Below are positions 35,993 to 44,681 of a stretch of 64,000 nt of DNA, one piece after another (the first letter of the stretch is position 1; every line of letters starts with the position of its first letter). Source of the DNA: AC-51 sp963749895 (lineage in GTDB: Bacteria; Actinomycetota; UBA4738; HRBIN12). The translations under genes and the position numbers were made by a program. Where the stretch lies: positions 992,001-1,056,000 of the forward strand of contig CAVVOG010000003.1 of the NCBI GenBank assembly GCA_963749895.1, given 5' to 3'. The notes beneath the pieces were generated by a model that saw only the letters and a program-made list of their open reading frames with translations, was not told the DNA's origin and searched no databases.

Positions 35993-36046
35993 CGGTTCTC
36001 AGTGGTGAACGTCCGAGCGGGTTCGGGCGCTCGCCACTGACAACCG
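35993..36046 (-). promoter_or_regulatory. long stem-loop in the pnp leader
   Basis: CGGTT-c-TCAGTGG (35993–36005) pairs with CCACTGA-c-AACCG (36034–36046) apart from one C·C mismatch. Inside, CGAGCG (36014–36019) pairs with CGCTCG (36028–36033). The stem ends 67 bases before the pnp start, between rpsO and pnp, the position of the RNase III/PNPase control hairpin in E. coli. Confidence 0.55.
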
Positions 36047-36113
36047 ACCGTTCGGGGCTGTCCCTCCGGTCAGCCGCGGGTCAACTCAGGGGCATCAGCT
36101 CCTCATGCGGAGC

Positions 36114-36132
36114 GGGCGCCTGCGAGGCGCCC
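36114..36132 (-). terminator. hairpin after rpsO
   Basis: GGGCGCC-TGCGA-GGCGCCC starts 10 bases beyond the rpsO stop. It has no U-run, so it may be a partial terminator or a 3'-end stabiliser. Confidence 0.45.
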
Positions 36133-36142
36133 TCGGAAGCGG

Positions 36143-36412
36143 TCAGCGGCGGAGACCGAGCTTCGCGACGATCGCACGGTAGCGCTCGATGTCCTCACGC
36201 TTGAGGTACTCGAGCAGCCGACGGCGCCGGCCGACCAGCATCAGCAGGCCGCGACGGCTGTGGTGGTCCTGCTTGTGCATCTTGAGGTGCTCGGTCAGAT
36301 CCGAGATCCGGCGCGTCAGCACCGCGATCTGCACCTCGGCCGAGCCGGTGTCGCCCGTGGAACGGGCGTGCTCGGCGATGATCTGGGTCTTGTCGTCTTT
36401 GGTCAACGTCAT
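36143..36412 (-). CDS. rpsO: 30S ribosomal protein uS15
   Basis: 89 residues, standard length. Family signature: L-T-x-R-I-S-D-L-T-E-H-L-K-M-H-K-x-D-H-H-S-R-R-G-L, followed by R-R-R-L-L-E-Y-L-K. S15 binds 16S rRNA helices 20–22 early in assembly. It precedes pnp as in most bacteria. The start codon lies 2 bases downstream of the acyltransferase stop. Confidence 0.98.
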   Translation of the reverse strand: MTLTKDDKTQIIAEHARSTGDTGSAEVQIAVLTRRISDLTEHLKMHKQDHHSRRGLLMLVGRRRRLLEYLKREDIERYRAIVAKLGLRR

Positions 36413-36414
36413 GG

Positions 36415-37749
36415 TCAGTCGTCAAGGCTACCAGCGAGGTTCCCCTGGCGACCCTCGAGCGCCGCGTCCACCTCGTCGACGAGCCATGCCCGACGTTCGG
36501 CCAGATCCTCGGCGGCCCTGCCGGGGACCGCGAGGCGTGACGGACGCAGCCGAGCGAGGCGCGCGCGACGCGCCCGATCCCCGACGACCGCCGCGACGAG
36601 CCCACAGACAGGGCCGACGACCAACGTGAGCAGCCACGGACCCGAGGCGTCCGCGAAGGCCAGGTAGCGCCAGGCGAGCCAGGTCGCCGGGAAGGTCACG
36701 AACCCGACGAGGAACTTCACCGTCGCCAGGGTGACCGGCGCGGCAGGACGACGACCGGCCAGGTGGACCAGCAGCGCCGGCACCCCGTTCACGATCAACC
36801 CGACGACCGCGAGGGGCAGTGCGACGAGGGTGAGGAGCCCGCCCACGAGCCGCGCGGGACGGGCGACGTCACGAGGACCGGCGGCTACCTGGCGGTCCGA
36901 CGCGTCGTTCGCCTCGAGCGCCGCGCGGTAGCTCGCGACCGCCCCTCGGACCCGCGCCTGGGTCGCGGTGGGGGCGTCGGCGAGCGCGCCTGCCACCCGG
37001 TCGATCGCCGACAGAGGCGGCGCCCAGGAAGGGTCACTTCCGGATCTGCGGAGGTAGACGGCGGCCGCGTAGCCGAGGTCGGATGCCTGCGCCGCATCCC
37101 GATAGTCGAGCGCCGCCCGGCCGAGCCCCTCGCCGATCACTGCCGTCAGCCGCCCGACGGCCGCATGGTCGCTCGGATCCGCGGTCCCCGTGCCGAGCCA
37201 CCCGTCGAGATCGATCGGGGTTGCCACACGGACGTACGCGCGGGTTCGAGCCGTCTGCTTCCGCTCGTAGATCAACCCGACCGGCACGATCCGGATCCGC
37301 CGGACGCCCGAGGCGCGCGCCCCGAGCACGATCCGGGCCGCCCCGGTCTTGACGGGGAGCAGGTGGGGTTCGTCGCTCGCTTGCCCCTCGGGGAAGATCC
37401 CGACGATCCCGCCGTCGCCGAGGGCTCGGCGTGCCGCGGCGAACGCGTCCACGTTGCGACCCGTCGCGCCGTCCTGCGCCCTGCGGACCGGGATCGCCCC
37501 GGCGAACGCCAGGATCGGACGGATCGGCCAGATCCGCCACAGGGCCGCCATCGCGAGGAAGCGTGGCACGCGGGGCAGGATCGCGGTCAGCAGCGCCGGA
37601 TCGACGAACCCCCCGGGGTGGTTGGCCACGATCAGGGTCGGGTGATCCGTCTCGACCAGGTGGACCCCGACGACCTCGACCGATCGGAACCACCCGAGCG
37701 TCGCCAGGCGGGCGACCAGGTGGAGCACGCGATCGGCGAGACGACGCAT
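36415..37749 (-). CDS. PlsC-like acyltransferase, Gat1/SCT1-type
   Basis: 444 residues. Motif I reads N-H-P-G-G-F-V-D, an H-x5-D spacing as in yeast Gat1/SCT1-type glycerol-3-phosphate acyltransferases rather than the usual H-x4-D. Motif III F-P-E-G-Q-A-S-D-E-P-H-L-L-P-V-K-T-G matches that group too. The C-terminal 150 residues carry three or four membrane helices. The likely reaction is acylation of a glycerophosphate or lysophosphatidate. The ATG at 37749 is chosen over an upstream extension; TAGCCT at 37773–37778 is a candidate -10. Confidence 0.82.
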   Translation of the reverse strand: MRRLADRVLHLVARLATLGWFRSVEVVGVHLVETDHPTLIVANHPGGFVDPALLTAILPRVPRFLAMAALWRIWPIRPILAFAGAIPVRRAQDGATGRNVDAFAAARRALGDGGIVGIFPEGQASDEPHLLPVKTGAARIVLGARASGVRRIRIVPVGLIYERKQTARTRAYVRVATPIDLDGWLGTGTADPSDHAAVGRLTAVIGEGLGRAALDYRDAAQASDLGYAAAVYLRRSGSDPSWAPPLSAIDRVAGALADAPTATQARVRGAVASYRAALEANDASDRQVAAGPRDVARPARLVGGLLTLVALPLAVVGLIVNGVPALLVHLAGRRPAAPVTLATVKFLVGFVTFPATWLAWRYLAFADASGPWLLTLVVGPVCGLVAAVVGDRARRARLARLRPSRLAVPGRAAEDLAERRAWLVDEVDAALEGRQGNLAGSLDD

Positions 37750-37772
37750 CGCGGCGATGCTGCCACACGCGG

Positions 37773-37782
37773 AGGCTACGAT
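37773..37782. promoter_or_regulatory. overlapping divergent -10 hexamers
   Basis: On the minus strand TAGCCT (37773–37778) points to the acyltransferase. On the plus strand TACGAT (37777–37782) points to the DUF998 gene, 11 bases before GTG 37794. The two sites overlap by two bases, so the promoters should compete. Confidence 0.35.
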
Positions 37783-37793
37783 GCCGGGGTGAG

Positions 37794-38519
37794 GTGCCCG
37801 TGAGCGACCGTCCCGGCCGGTTCCGTGCGGCATGCGGCCTGATCGGGCCGGCTGCGTTCACGTCGGCATGGCTGGTCGCGACGCGGCGCCAGCCCACCTA
37901 CTCGCTCGCCAACGAGCACATCAGCGGGCTGGCCGCCCCGGACGCCGAGATCCCCCACGTGATGACCGCGGGATTCGTGGCGTTCGGGGCGTGCACGGTG
38001 GCCTTCGCCTCCGAACTCGAGCGGCGACTCTCTCACGGGGGGCACGCCGCCGGGATCGGGCCGACCTTGATGGCGGCATCCGGGATCGCGATGATCACGG
38101 CCGGCGCCTTCCGGCGTGACCGGATCTCGAACTACCCGATGCCCGGTGAGCGCGACGACCCGCAGTCGTGGCGCAACGACGTCCACGATCTGTCGGCGGT
38201 GGCAGCCGGGGGTCTCGGGATCGGCGCCCTGATCACCCTCGGCGGACGGTTCCGCGGCGACCCCGCCTGGCGAGCCCTCGCCTCGCCGGCCCTGCGCACG
38301 GCCGTGGCCAGCGCCGGCCTCTCGGGCTGGTTCGTCCGTGACGTCACGCGGCCCGGGAACGGGCTCGTCCAGCGCGCGAGCATCTCCCTGCCGCTGGCGT
38401 TCATGGCTCGCGTCGCGTGGCGGATGCTCCGTCAGCCGAGCGCCTCGCCGGGCACGAGCGCGACCGTTCGATCCACGTCGTCGGCGATCGCCGCCACGAG
38501 CTCCTCGATCGAGTCGTAG
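37794..38519 (+). CDS. DUF998 family membrane protein
   Basis: About 241 residues with five or six membrane helices. DUF998 features include the first-helix G-L-I-G-P-A-A-F, then Y-S-L-A-N-E-H-I-S-G-L-A-A-P after helix 1, and D-x-H-D-L-S-A between helices. Function unknown. GTG 37800 is the alternative start. The last 29 codons (38432–38519) run antisense over the 3' end of ribF; that tail is Ser/Thr/Ala-rich and probably an unstructured extension. Confidence 0.7.
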   Translation: MPVSDRPGRFRAACGLIGPAAFTSAWLVATRRQPTYSLANEHISGLAAPDAEIPHVMTAGFVAFGACTVAFASELERRLSHGGHAAGIGPTLMAASGIAMITAGAFRRDRISNYPMPGERDDPQSWRNDVHDLSAVAAGGLGIGALITLGGRFRGDPAWRALASPALRTAVASAGLSGWFVRDVTRPGNGLVQRASISLPLAFMARVAWRMLRQPSASPGTSATVRSTSSAIAATSSSIES

Positions 38520-39373
38520 CGCTCCTCGTCGCGGAGGCGCCCCCAGAACTCGATCGACAGCGGCTCCCCCGGGAGCTCACCGCCTCCGTAGCCGAGGAGG
38601 AACGCCTCGACGTGGAGCGGCTCGACGCCGAACGTCGGGTTCGTGCCGACGTCCAGGGCCGTGCGATAGCGACGACCTCGGTGCTCGGCGACGCCCGCGT
38701 AGATACCCTGCCCGGGCAGCAGCAGTCGAGGCCACGTCCGGAGGTTCGCCGTCGGATAGCCGAGCCCCTTGCCCCGGCCGTGGCCTGTGACCACCTCACC
38801 GTCGAGCACGAACCTCCGTCCGAGCGCGAGCGTCGGCCACTCGAGGTCGCCGGCCGCCAGGGCCTCACGGATCGACGTCGACGACACGGGCCGGCCGGCC
38901 GTCTCGTACAGCCCGACCGTCTCGGCCGTGAGCCCGAACGGCTCTCCGAATTCAGGGAGGTTCTCCATCGTGCCGAACGCCTTGAAGCCGAACGTGAAGT
39001 TCGCCCCCATCGCGACGTGCCGGGCATGGACGCCGTGCACGAGCACGTCCCGGACGAAGTCCTCAGCGGGGATCAATGAGAAGTCACGGTCGAACTCGAG
39101 CACCACGAGCACGTCGATCCCACACCCGGCGATCAGCTCGGCCTTGCGCTCGACCGTCGTCAGGAGACGAGGCTCGCTCCCCGGGGACAGCACCTCGCGA
39201 GGATGACGGTCGAAGGTGATCGCCACCGCGCGCAGGCCGTCCGCGCGTGCTCGTTCGACGATCCGCTCGAACACCGCCCGGTGGCCCAGATGTACGCCGT
39301 CGAAGAAACCGACGGTGGCGACGCTCGGCTCGTGATCCAACGGCAGCGAGCCCATCCCTCGCAGGATCTCCAC
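38432..39373 (-). CDS. ribF: bifunctional riboflavin kinase / FAD synthetase
   Basis: 313 residues. The N-terminal FMN adenylyltransferase domain (about 15–170) has G-F-F-D-G-V-H-L-G-H and S-S-T-S-I-R. The C-terminal kinase domain (185–305) has V-x-G-H-G-R-G-K-G-L-G-Y-P-T-A-N and the later G-V-E-P-L-H-V-E-A. It makes FMN and FAD. The GTG start follows TAGCCT by 6 bases, so it is likely leaderless and independent of truB. The usual truB–ribF adjacency is interrupted by a PAP2 phosphatase gene. Confidence 0.95.
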   Translation of the reverse strand: MEILRGMGSLPLDHEPSVATVGFFDGVHLGHRAVFERIVERARADGLRAVAITFDRHPREVLSPGSEPRLLTTVERKAELIAGCGIDVLVVLEFDRDFSLIPAEDFVRDVLVHGVHARHVAMGANFTFGFKAFGTMENLPEFGEPFGLTAETVGLYETAGRPVSSTSIREALAAGDLEWPTLALGRRFVLDGEVVTGHGRGKGLGYPTANLRTWPRLLLPGQGIYAGVAEHRGRRYRTALDVGTNPTFGVEPLHVEAFLLGYGGGELPGEPLSIEFWGRLRDEERYDSIEELVAAIADDVDRTVALVPGEALG

Positions 39374-39379
39374 GCGCGG

Positions 39380-39385
39380 AGGCTA
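39380..39385 (-). promoter_or_regulatory. -10 hexamer TAGCCT of ribF (leaderless)
   Basis: TAGCCT and the GTG start are separated by 6 bases, with no room for an SD. Confidence 0.5.
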
Positions 39386-39406
39386 CCGGACGACGGCCGT
39401 GCGACG

Positions 39407-39991
39407 TCACACGGCGGCGGCGATCAGGAACGTGAGCCCGGCAACCGCCAGCCCGATCCCGGCGCCACCCACGATGTCGAGCGGGAGGTGCACCCCGACG
39501 TACATCCGGCCGAGCCAGGTCAGCACCATCAGGGCGAGCACGAGCGCCCACCACCATCCGCCGAGCACCGCCCCCAGGACGACGGCCAGCGTCGTCGAGG
39601 TCGCCGCGTGCCCCGACGGGAAACCCGATCCGCCCTCCTTCGGACCTCGCAGACGGACGTCGTCGTCCAGCACGTGCTGCGGACGGCCACGCCGTGCGAT
39701 CTCCTTCACGAGCTTGGCGAGCAGCCACGACGAGGTCCCGGCCACGAACATGGCCACCCCCTCTCCCCGGCGCCCTGTCGACCAGAGCACGACGGCCACG
39801 ATCGGCGTCGTGACGTAGGTCCCGAACTGCATCGCCACGACGATCGGCACGAACGCGGCGTCACCGGTGCCGTTGATCGCCCGGAAGAACCGCGCTTCAC
39901 CCGCGCTCACACCACGGACGGCCAGGGCCCCCGACCCGATCAGCACGGTCAGGCCGATGACGACGAGCGCCACGGCGCCCGACGTGCTCAC
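39407..39991 (-). CDS. PAP2-superfamily membrane phosphatase
   Basis: 194 residues with five or six membrane helices and the three phosphatase motifs K-E-I-A-R-R-G-R-P, P-S-G-H-A-A and G-R-M-Y-V-G-V-H-L-P-L-D. Likely substrates are undecaprenyl pyrophosphate or phosphatidate-type lipids. The GTG start overlaps the truB stop as GTGA, making it the last gene of the rimP–truB operon. Confidence 0.88.
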   Translation of the reverse strand: MSTSGAVALVVIGLTVLIGSGALAVRGVSAGEARFFRAINGTGDAAFVPIVVAMQFGTYVTTPIVAVVLWSTGRRGEGVAMFVAGTSSWLLAKLVKEIARRGRPQHVLDDDVRLRGPKEGGSGFPSGHAATSTTLAVVLGAVLGGWWWALVLALMVLTWLGRMYVGVHLPLDIVGGAGIGLAVAGLTFLIAAAV

Positions 39992-40848
39992 GAGGGAGCG
40001 AGCACCATCTCGGGGCGCGCCTTCGGGCCGTCGTCGCGCCAGATCCCGATCAGCCGTCCGTTCGGGCCGAAGACCGCGTGAGGACCGGCGGCCCCGGCCG
40101 GCGCCAGCACCGAGCCGTGCGAGGCGACGCGGGCCTCCTCGTCGTCGAGGTCCACCCGCGGCAGGTGGACCACCGCCCGCTCCATCGGCAGGGGCGCCCC
40201 CGGGTCGCTCGGCGCCACGGCGTCGTGGACCTGGAACGGACCGATCGCGGTCCGACGCAGGCGAGTCAGATGCGCCCCGACGCCGACCGCATCCCCCACG
40301 TCGGCCACCAGCACCCGAACGTAGGTTCCCCCGCTCACCGTCGCGACGAAGTCGACATCCGGGGGTCGATACGCGACCACGTCGAACGCGTCGACGCGGA
40401 TCACCCGCGCCTCGGCCTGGATGTGCTCACCCTTGCGGGCGGCCTCGTAGAGCTTGCGCCCTCCGACCTTCACGGCGCTGAAGGCGGGCGGTCGCTGGGC
40501 CGACGCCCCCAGCTTGGCGGCCATCGCGGCCGCGACCGCGGACCCCTCCACCCCGGTGGGGTCGCTCCGCTCGACGACGTCCCCGTGCGCGTCGAGCGTG
40601 GTGGTCCGGACCCCGAGACGGAACGCCCCCTCGTAGGTCTTCGGCAGATCGCCCAGGAACCGCAGCAGCCGCGTCGCACGGCCGACGCCCATCACGAGCA
40701 ACCCGGTCGCCATCGGGTCGAGCGTCCCCGCGTGACCCACCTTGCGGGTCCCCAGCGCTCGCCGGACCTGCGCGACCGCGTCGTGCGACGTGATGCCGGA
40801 CGGCTTGTCGACGAGCAGCAGGCCCTCCGGGCCGGCGTCGTCGCTCAC
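39988..40848 (-). CDS. truB: tRNA pseudouridine-55 synthase
   Basis: 286 residues. The catalytic Asp44 is in G-H-A-G-T-L-D-P-M-A-T-G. K-x-Y-E-G, the R-P-P-A-F-S-A-V-K-V-G-G motif and the V-S-G-G-T-Y-V-R motif follow; a C-terminal PUA-like part ends the protein. It modifies U55 of the tRNA T-loop. The GTG start overlaps the nrnA stop as GTGA. Confidence 0.95.
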   Translation of the reverse strand: MSDDAGPEGLLLVDKPSGITSHDAVAQVRRALGTRKVGHAGTLDPMATGLLVMGVGRATRLLRFLGDLPKTYEGAFRLGVRTTTLDAHGDVVERSDPTGVEGSAVAAAMAAKLGASAQRPPAFSAVKVGGRKLYEAARKGEHIQAEARVIRVDAFDVVAYRPPDVDFVATVSGGTYVRVLVADVGDAVGVGAHLTRLRRTAIGPFQVHDAVAPSDPGAPLPMERAVVHLPRVDLDDEEARVASHGSVLAPAGAAGPHAVFGPNGRLIGIWRDDGPKARPEMVLAPS

Positions 40849-41825
40849 GCAGGCTCCTGGCTCCGAAGGACCTCGATCAGCGCGTCGATCGTGGCCCGCG
40901 GGCCACGATCGCTCGTGTACCCCGCCGCGAGCCGGTGGCCGCCGCCGCCGAAGGCACCGGCGGCCATGCTCAGGTCGTGCCCACCCCGGGACCGCACGCT
41001 GACCTTGAACCGACCGTCGCGCTGCTGCTTCACGAGCGCCGCCACGTCGGCTTCACGGGCCGTTCGGATCACGTCGATCAGATCCTCGGTATCGGCAGGG
41101 TGCACTCCCGCCTCGGCGAGATCGGCCTGCGTGAGGTAGGTCCAGACGAGGTCCGCGTCCTCGACGAGGGTGAGCCGCTCGAGGGCGGTCCCCAGCACCC
41201 GCAGGTACGCGAACCGGTTGTCCTCGTAGAGGACCTGTGACAACCGCGCATGGTCGAAGTCGAACTCGCGCAGCCGTGCGGCGACCCGGAGCGTCTGCGG
41301 CCCCGCCGCCTCGTACTGGAACCGCCCGGTGTCGGTGACCAAGCCCGCGTACAGGCACACCGCCGATGCGTCGCCCATCTCCCCACCGATCGCGTCGATC
41401 AGCCCAACCACGAGCTCACACGTGCTCGACGCCGCCGGGTCGACGAGCCGGATCGTTCCGAGCCCGTCGTTCGACCGGTGGTGGTCGATCCAGATCAGCT
41501 CACGAGCCTTCGACGCGGCGTGACCGAGCGGCCCGAGCCGGTCGAACGATGCGCAGTCGCACGTGACCATCACGTCCGGTTCCTTCGGGAAGTCCCCCGG
41601 AGGCACGATCACGTCCGCGCCGGGGAGGAAGGACGACCACCGCGGCAGGTCGAGCGGCTCATTGGGGTAGGAGCAAACGGTCTCGATCCCCAGCGTTCGC
41701 AGGTGGTTCGCGAGCCCCAGCATCGACCCCAGGGCATCGGTGTCGGGGTTCACGTGACATGCGATCGCGACGGTCGGGGATCCACGCAGGACCTCCCCGG
41801 CGCGTGCGAGGTCCTCAGGCTTCAC
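40845..41825 (-). CDS. nrnA: DHH/DHHA1 nanoRNase/pAp phosphatase
   Basis: 326 residues. DHH-domain metal residues Asp28 and Asp30 in H-V-N-P-D-T-D-A-L-G-S; W-I-D-H-H-R-S-N is the DHH motif itself. The DHHA1 domain ends with G-G-G-G-H-R-L-A-A-G. It degrades 2–5-nt RNAs and pAp. The GTG at 41825 has SD GAGGAGGAG and begins 11 bases inside the end of rbfA. The order rbfA–nrnA–truB is typical. Confidence 0.93.
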   Translation of the reverse strand: MKPEDLARAGEVLRGSPTVAIACHVNPDTDALGSMLGLANHLRTLGIETVCSYPNEPLDLPRWSSFLPGADVIVPPGDFPKEPDVMVTCDCASFDRLGPLGHAASKARELIWIDHHRSNDGLGTIRLVDPAASSTCELVVGLIDAIGGEMGDASAVCLYAGLVTDTGRFQYEAAGPQTLRVAARLREFDFDHARLSQVLYEDNRFAYLRVLGTALERLTLVEDADLVWTYLTQADLAEAGVHPADTEDLIDVIRTAREADVAALVKQQRDGRFKVSVRSRGGHDLSMAAGAFGGGGHRLAAGYTSDRGPRATIDALIEVLRSQEPA

Positions 41826-42174
41826 CGGTCTCCTCCTCGTGGATACGCTCGATGATCGCATCGATCCGTTCACCGGTCGCGATCGAGGCGTCCTCCTCGA
41901 ACCGGATCTCCGGGGTCGCCTTCAACCGGACCTGTCGCCCGAGCTCGTGGCGCAGGTGCGGAGCCGCCGACCGCAGCGCCGCCCGCGAGGCCGCCTTCGC
42001 CTTGTCGTCGCCGAACGCCGAGAAGAAGACCCAGGCGACGCGCAGATCCGGTGAGACCTTCACCCCGGTCACCGTGACGAACCCCACGCGGGGATCCTTC
42101 AGCTTCTGGATCTCTTCGGCGAGGATCTCGCGGAACTCCTCGCCGACGCGGTCGGTGCGCTCGCCCCGTGGCAT
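41815..42174 (-). CDS. rbfA: ribosome-binding factor A
   Basis: 119 residues with a KH-like fold: R-x-x-E-E-F-R-E-I-L-A-E-E-I, D-P-R-V-G-F-V-T-V-T-G-V-K-V-S-P-D-L and I-R-F-E-E-D-A-S. It acts in late 30S assembly and 16S 5'-end maturation. ATG 42174 gives the normal length; the frame extends further upstream without family match. Confidence 0.93.
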   Translation of the reverse strand: MPRGERTDRVGEEFREILAEEIQKLKDPRVGFVTVTGVKVSPDLRVAWVFFSAFGDDKAKAASRAALRSAAPHLRHELGRQVRLKATPEIRFEEDASIATGERIDAIIERIHEEETGEA

Positions 42175-42187
42175 CCGACCAGCGTAC

Positions 42188-42481
42188 TCAGTCGTCCGGC
42201 CACAGGAGCTGCAACTCAGCATCGATCACCTCGACCTCGGCCCAGCGCTCGACGAGCTTCTCGACCTCGTGCATCACGCGGCGCAGGTGGTGCTGCTCGG
42301 ATCCGACCGCCGCCACGGCGATCGCCGCGCGCTGCCACAGATCATGGTGGTCCACCTCCGCGACGCTCACGGGGAACCTCTGCCGCAGGGCCGCGGACAG
42401 AGCCTTCACGACGTGTCGCTTCTCCTTGAGGGAACGACAGCCCGGGATGCGCAGGTCGAACCGTTCGAGGGCGACCAGCAT
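42188..42481 (-). CDS. DUF503 (YlxP-like) protein
   Basis: 97 residues, typical of the small DUF503 proteins found between infB and rbfA: S-L-K-E-K-R-x-V-V-K-A-L (19–30), then V-A-E-V-D-H-H-D-L-W-Q-R-A. Function not established; it is associated with ribosome maturation by position. It sits 4 bases after the infB stop. Confidence 0.9.
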   Translation of the reverse strand: MLVALERFDLRIPGCRSLKEKRHVVKALSAALRQRFPVSVAEVDHHDLWQRAAIAVAAVGSEQHHLRRVMHEVEKLVERWAEVEVIDAELQLLWPDD

Positions 42482-42485
42482 GGGA

Positions 42486-44681
42486 TCAGATCGAGCGGGC
42501 GATCTCCTCGACCTCGTAGACCTCGATGATGTCGCCCTCCTTGACGTCCTGGAAGTTCGTCAGCCCGATCCCGCACTCGAACCCGTCGCGGACCTCACCG
42601 ACGTCGTCCTTGAACCGGCGCAGCGACCCAACCTTGCCGTCGTAGACCACGACCCCGTCGCGGACCAGCCGCGCGGTCGCGTTGCGGCGGATCGTCCCGG
42701 AGCGGACGTAGGACCCTGCGATCACCCCGAGCTTCGGGACACGGAAGGTCTGGCGGATCTCGGCCTCGCCCAGGATCTTCTCGCGCTCCTCGGGCTTCAG
42801 CATGCCGGACAGCGCCGCTTTGATGTCGTCGATCGCGTCGTAGATCACCCGGTAGACCCGGATGTCGACGCCTTCCTTCTCGGCGAGCTCGCGCGCTCCC
42901 GTGTTCGGCCGGACGTTGAACCCGACGATGATCGCGTTGGAGGCCATCGCGAGCTGGACGTCGTTCTCGGTGATCCCACCGGCGCCGCCTCGGACGATGT
43001 TCACCTTTACCTCGTCCTGCGGGAGCTTCAACAGCGAGTCCTCGAGGGCCTGGAGGGATCCTTGGACGTCGGCCTTCACGATCAGGTTCAGCTCGGCGAC
43101 GTCGGCGCGCGCGACCTGACGCATCAGGTCCTGCAGCGTCGCACGGCGGCTCGTCACGAGTTCCGCGGCTCGAGCCTTCGCCTCGCGCTCCTCGGCGATG
43201 TGGCGAGCTTCACGCTCGTCCTGCACCTCGCGGAAGTCGTCGCTCGCGCTCGGGACGTGGCTCCACCCCAGGATCTGGACCGGCTTCGACGGCCCGGCGT
43301 GCTCGAGGGGCTGGCCGTTCTCGTCCTGCATCGCGCGGATACGGCAGTAGGCGGTGCCGGCGACCAGCGCGTCCCCCACCGAGAGCGTCCCCTTCTGGAC
43401 CAGGACCGTCGCCACCGGACCACGGCCCTTGTCCAGGTGAGCCTCGAGGACCGTGCCGCGTGAGTGCCCCGTCGGATCGCCCTTGAGGTCCTGCAGATCG
43501 GCCACCACCAAGAGCGTGTCGAGCAGCCCGTCGAGGTTGAGCTGCGCCTTGGCCGACACGTCGACGAACTCGAAGTCGCCGCCCCACTCCGCGGGGACGA
43601 TCCCGCGCTCGACCATCTGCGTGCGCACGCGGTTCGGGTCGGCCTCTTCCTTGTCGACCTTGTTCACGGCCACCACGATCGGCACGTTGGCCGCCTTCGC
43701 GTGATCGAGGGCCTCGACCGTCTGCGGCATCACGCCGTCGTCCGCGGCCACCACGAGCACCGCGATGTCGGTGACGCTCGCTCCGCGGGCCCGCATCGCC
43801 GTGAACGCCTCGTGGCCCGGGGTGTCGATGAAGGTGATGTCGCGGTCGCCCACGTGCGCCTGGTAGGCGCCGATGTGCTGCGTGATGCCGCCGAACTCCC
43901 CCGCGACGACGTTCGTCGAGCGGATCGCGTCGAGGAGCTTCGTCTTGCCGTGGTCGACGTGGCCCATGATCGTCACGACCGGGGCTCGCGGCACGAGGTT
44001 CGCTTCGTCGACATCCTCGGCCTCCTCCTCGGTCTTCAGCTCGTCCTCGAGCCCCACGACGTCGACGTCGTAGCCGAGCTGGTCGGCGACGAGCTCGATC
44101 GCGCCATCGGTCAGCGACGTGGTGGCGGTGACCATCTCGCCGGCCAGGAACAGGACCTTCACGATGTCGGCCGGTGACCGGTCGAGCTTCTCCGCCAGCG
44201 TCTGGGGGGTCGATCCGTGGATCACCTGGAGGACCGGACGGGACGGCTTCGCAGGCTCGGGCTTCGGCGTCGTCGGCGCCGTCGCTGCCGGGGTCGGAGC
44301 GGCGGCGGGCGTGGCAGGAACCGTGGCCGCCTGCGCCTCGGACGGGGCAGGAGGAGCGGGAGCCTCGGTCGCCGTCGCCTCGGCCTTGGGCTCGGGCTCG
44401 GCCTTCGGCTTGGGCTCGGCCTTCGGCTTGGGCTCGGCCTTCGGCTTGGGCTCGGCCTTCGGCTTGGGCTTCGGTTTGCGCGGCTGCGTCGGCGGCTCGA
44501 GGACCTCGCGTGACTTCGCCACGGTCGCCGTCGCCTTCCCGCCGGACGCGCGGAGCCGCGGGACCATGTCCTCGGGCACGCTGGATGAGGCGGACTTGCC
44601 CTCCACCCCCATCTGAGCGAGCGCCGCCAGCAGTTCCTTGCTGGTGACACCCAGCTCCTTGGCCAGCTCGTGAACCCTCAC
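42486..44681 (-). CDS. infB: translation initiation factor IF-2
   Basis: 731 residues. Two IF2-N parts (1–50 and about 150–210) flank a Pro/Lys/Glu/Ala-rich linker (60–148). The G domain begins with G-H-V-D-H-G-K-T (240–247), D-T-P-G-H and N-K-V-D, followed by domains II, III and IV (fMet-tRNA site). The linker holds an in-frame tandem repeat (see 44401–44472). The GTG start overlaps the ylxR stop as GTGA. Confidence 0.97.
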   Translation of the reverse strand: MRVHELAKELGVTSKELLAALAQMGVEGKSASSSVPEDMVPRLRASGGKATATVAKSREVLEPPTQPRKPKPKPKAEPKPKAEPKPKAEPKPKAEPEPKAEATATEAPAPPAPSEAQAATVPATPAAAPTPAATAPTTPKPEPAKPSRPVLQVIHGSTPQTLAEKLDRSPADIVKVLFLAGEMVTATTSLTDGAIELVADQLGYDVDVVGLEDELKTEEEAEDVDEANLVPRAPVVTIMGHVDHGKTKLLDAIRSTNVVAGEFGGITQHIGAYQAHVGDRDITFIDTPGHEAFTAMRARGASVTDIAVLVVAADDGVMPQTVEALDHAKAANVPIVVAVNKVDKEEADPNRVRTQMVERGIVPAEWGGDFEFVDVSAKAQLNLDGLLDTLLVVADLQDLKGDPTGHSRGTVLEAHLDKGRGPVATVLVQKGTLSVGDALVAGTAYCRIRAMQDENGQPLEHAGPSKPVQILGWSHVPSASDDFREVQDEREARHIAEEREAKARAAELVTSRRATLQDLMRQVARADVAELNLIVKADVQGSLQALEDSLLKLPQDEVKVNIVRGGAGGITENDVQLAMASNAIIVGFNVRPNTGARELAEKEGVDIRVYRVIYDAIDDIKAALSGMLKPEEREKILGEAEIRQTFRVPKLGVIAGSYVRSGTIRRNATARLVRDGVVVYDGKVGSLRRFKDDVGEVRDGFECGIGLTNFQDVKEGDIIEVYEVEEIARSI
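44401..44472 (-). repeat. 18-bp tandem repeat inside infB
   Basis: Unit GCCTTCGGCTTGGGCTCG (plus strand) occurs three times exactly and a fourth time with two changes. It encodes P-K-A-E-P-K repeats in the flexible IF-2 linker. Copy number is prone to slippage. Confidence 0.9.

Noticed and set aside
33689..36040. A 783-codon open frame antisense to pnp, and many similar long frames opposite other genes
   Set aside because: At about 70% G+C stops are rare in the other frames. The translations are rich in R, G, P and D with no motif, and the sense frames encode clear known proteins.
44401..44472. CRISPR-like direct repeats
   Set aside because: The units are contiguous, 18 bp, without spacers, and lie in frame inside the IF-2 linker.
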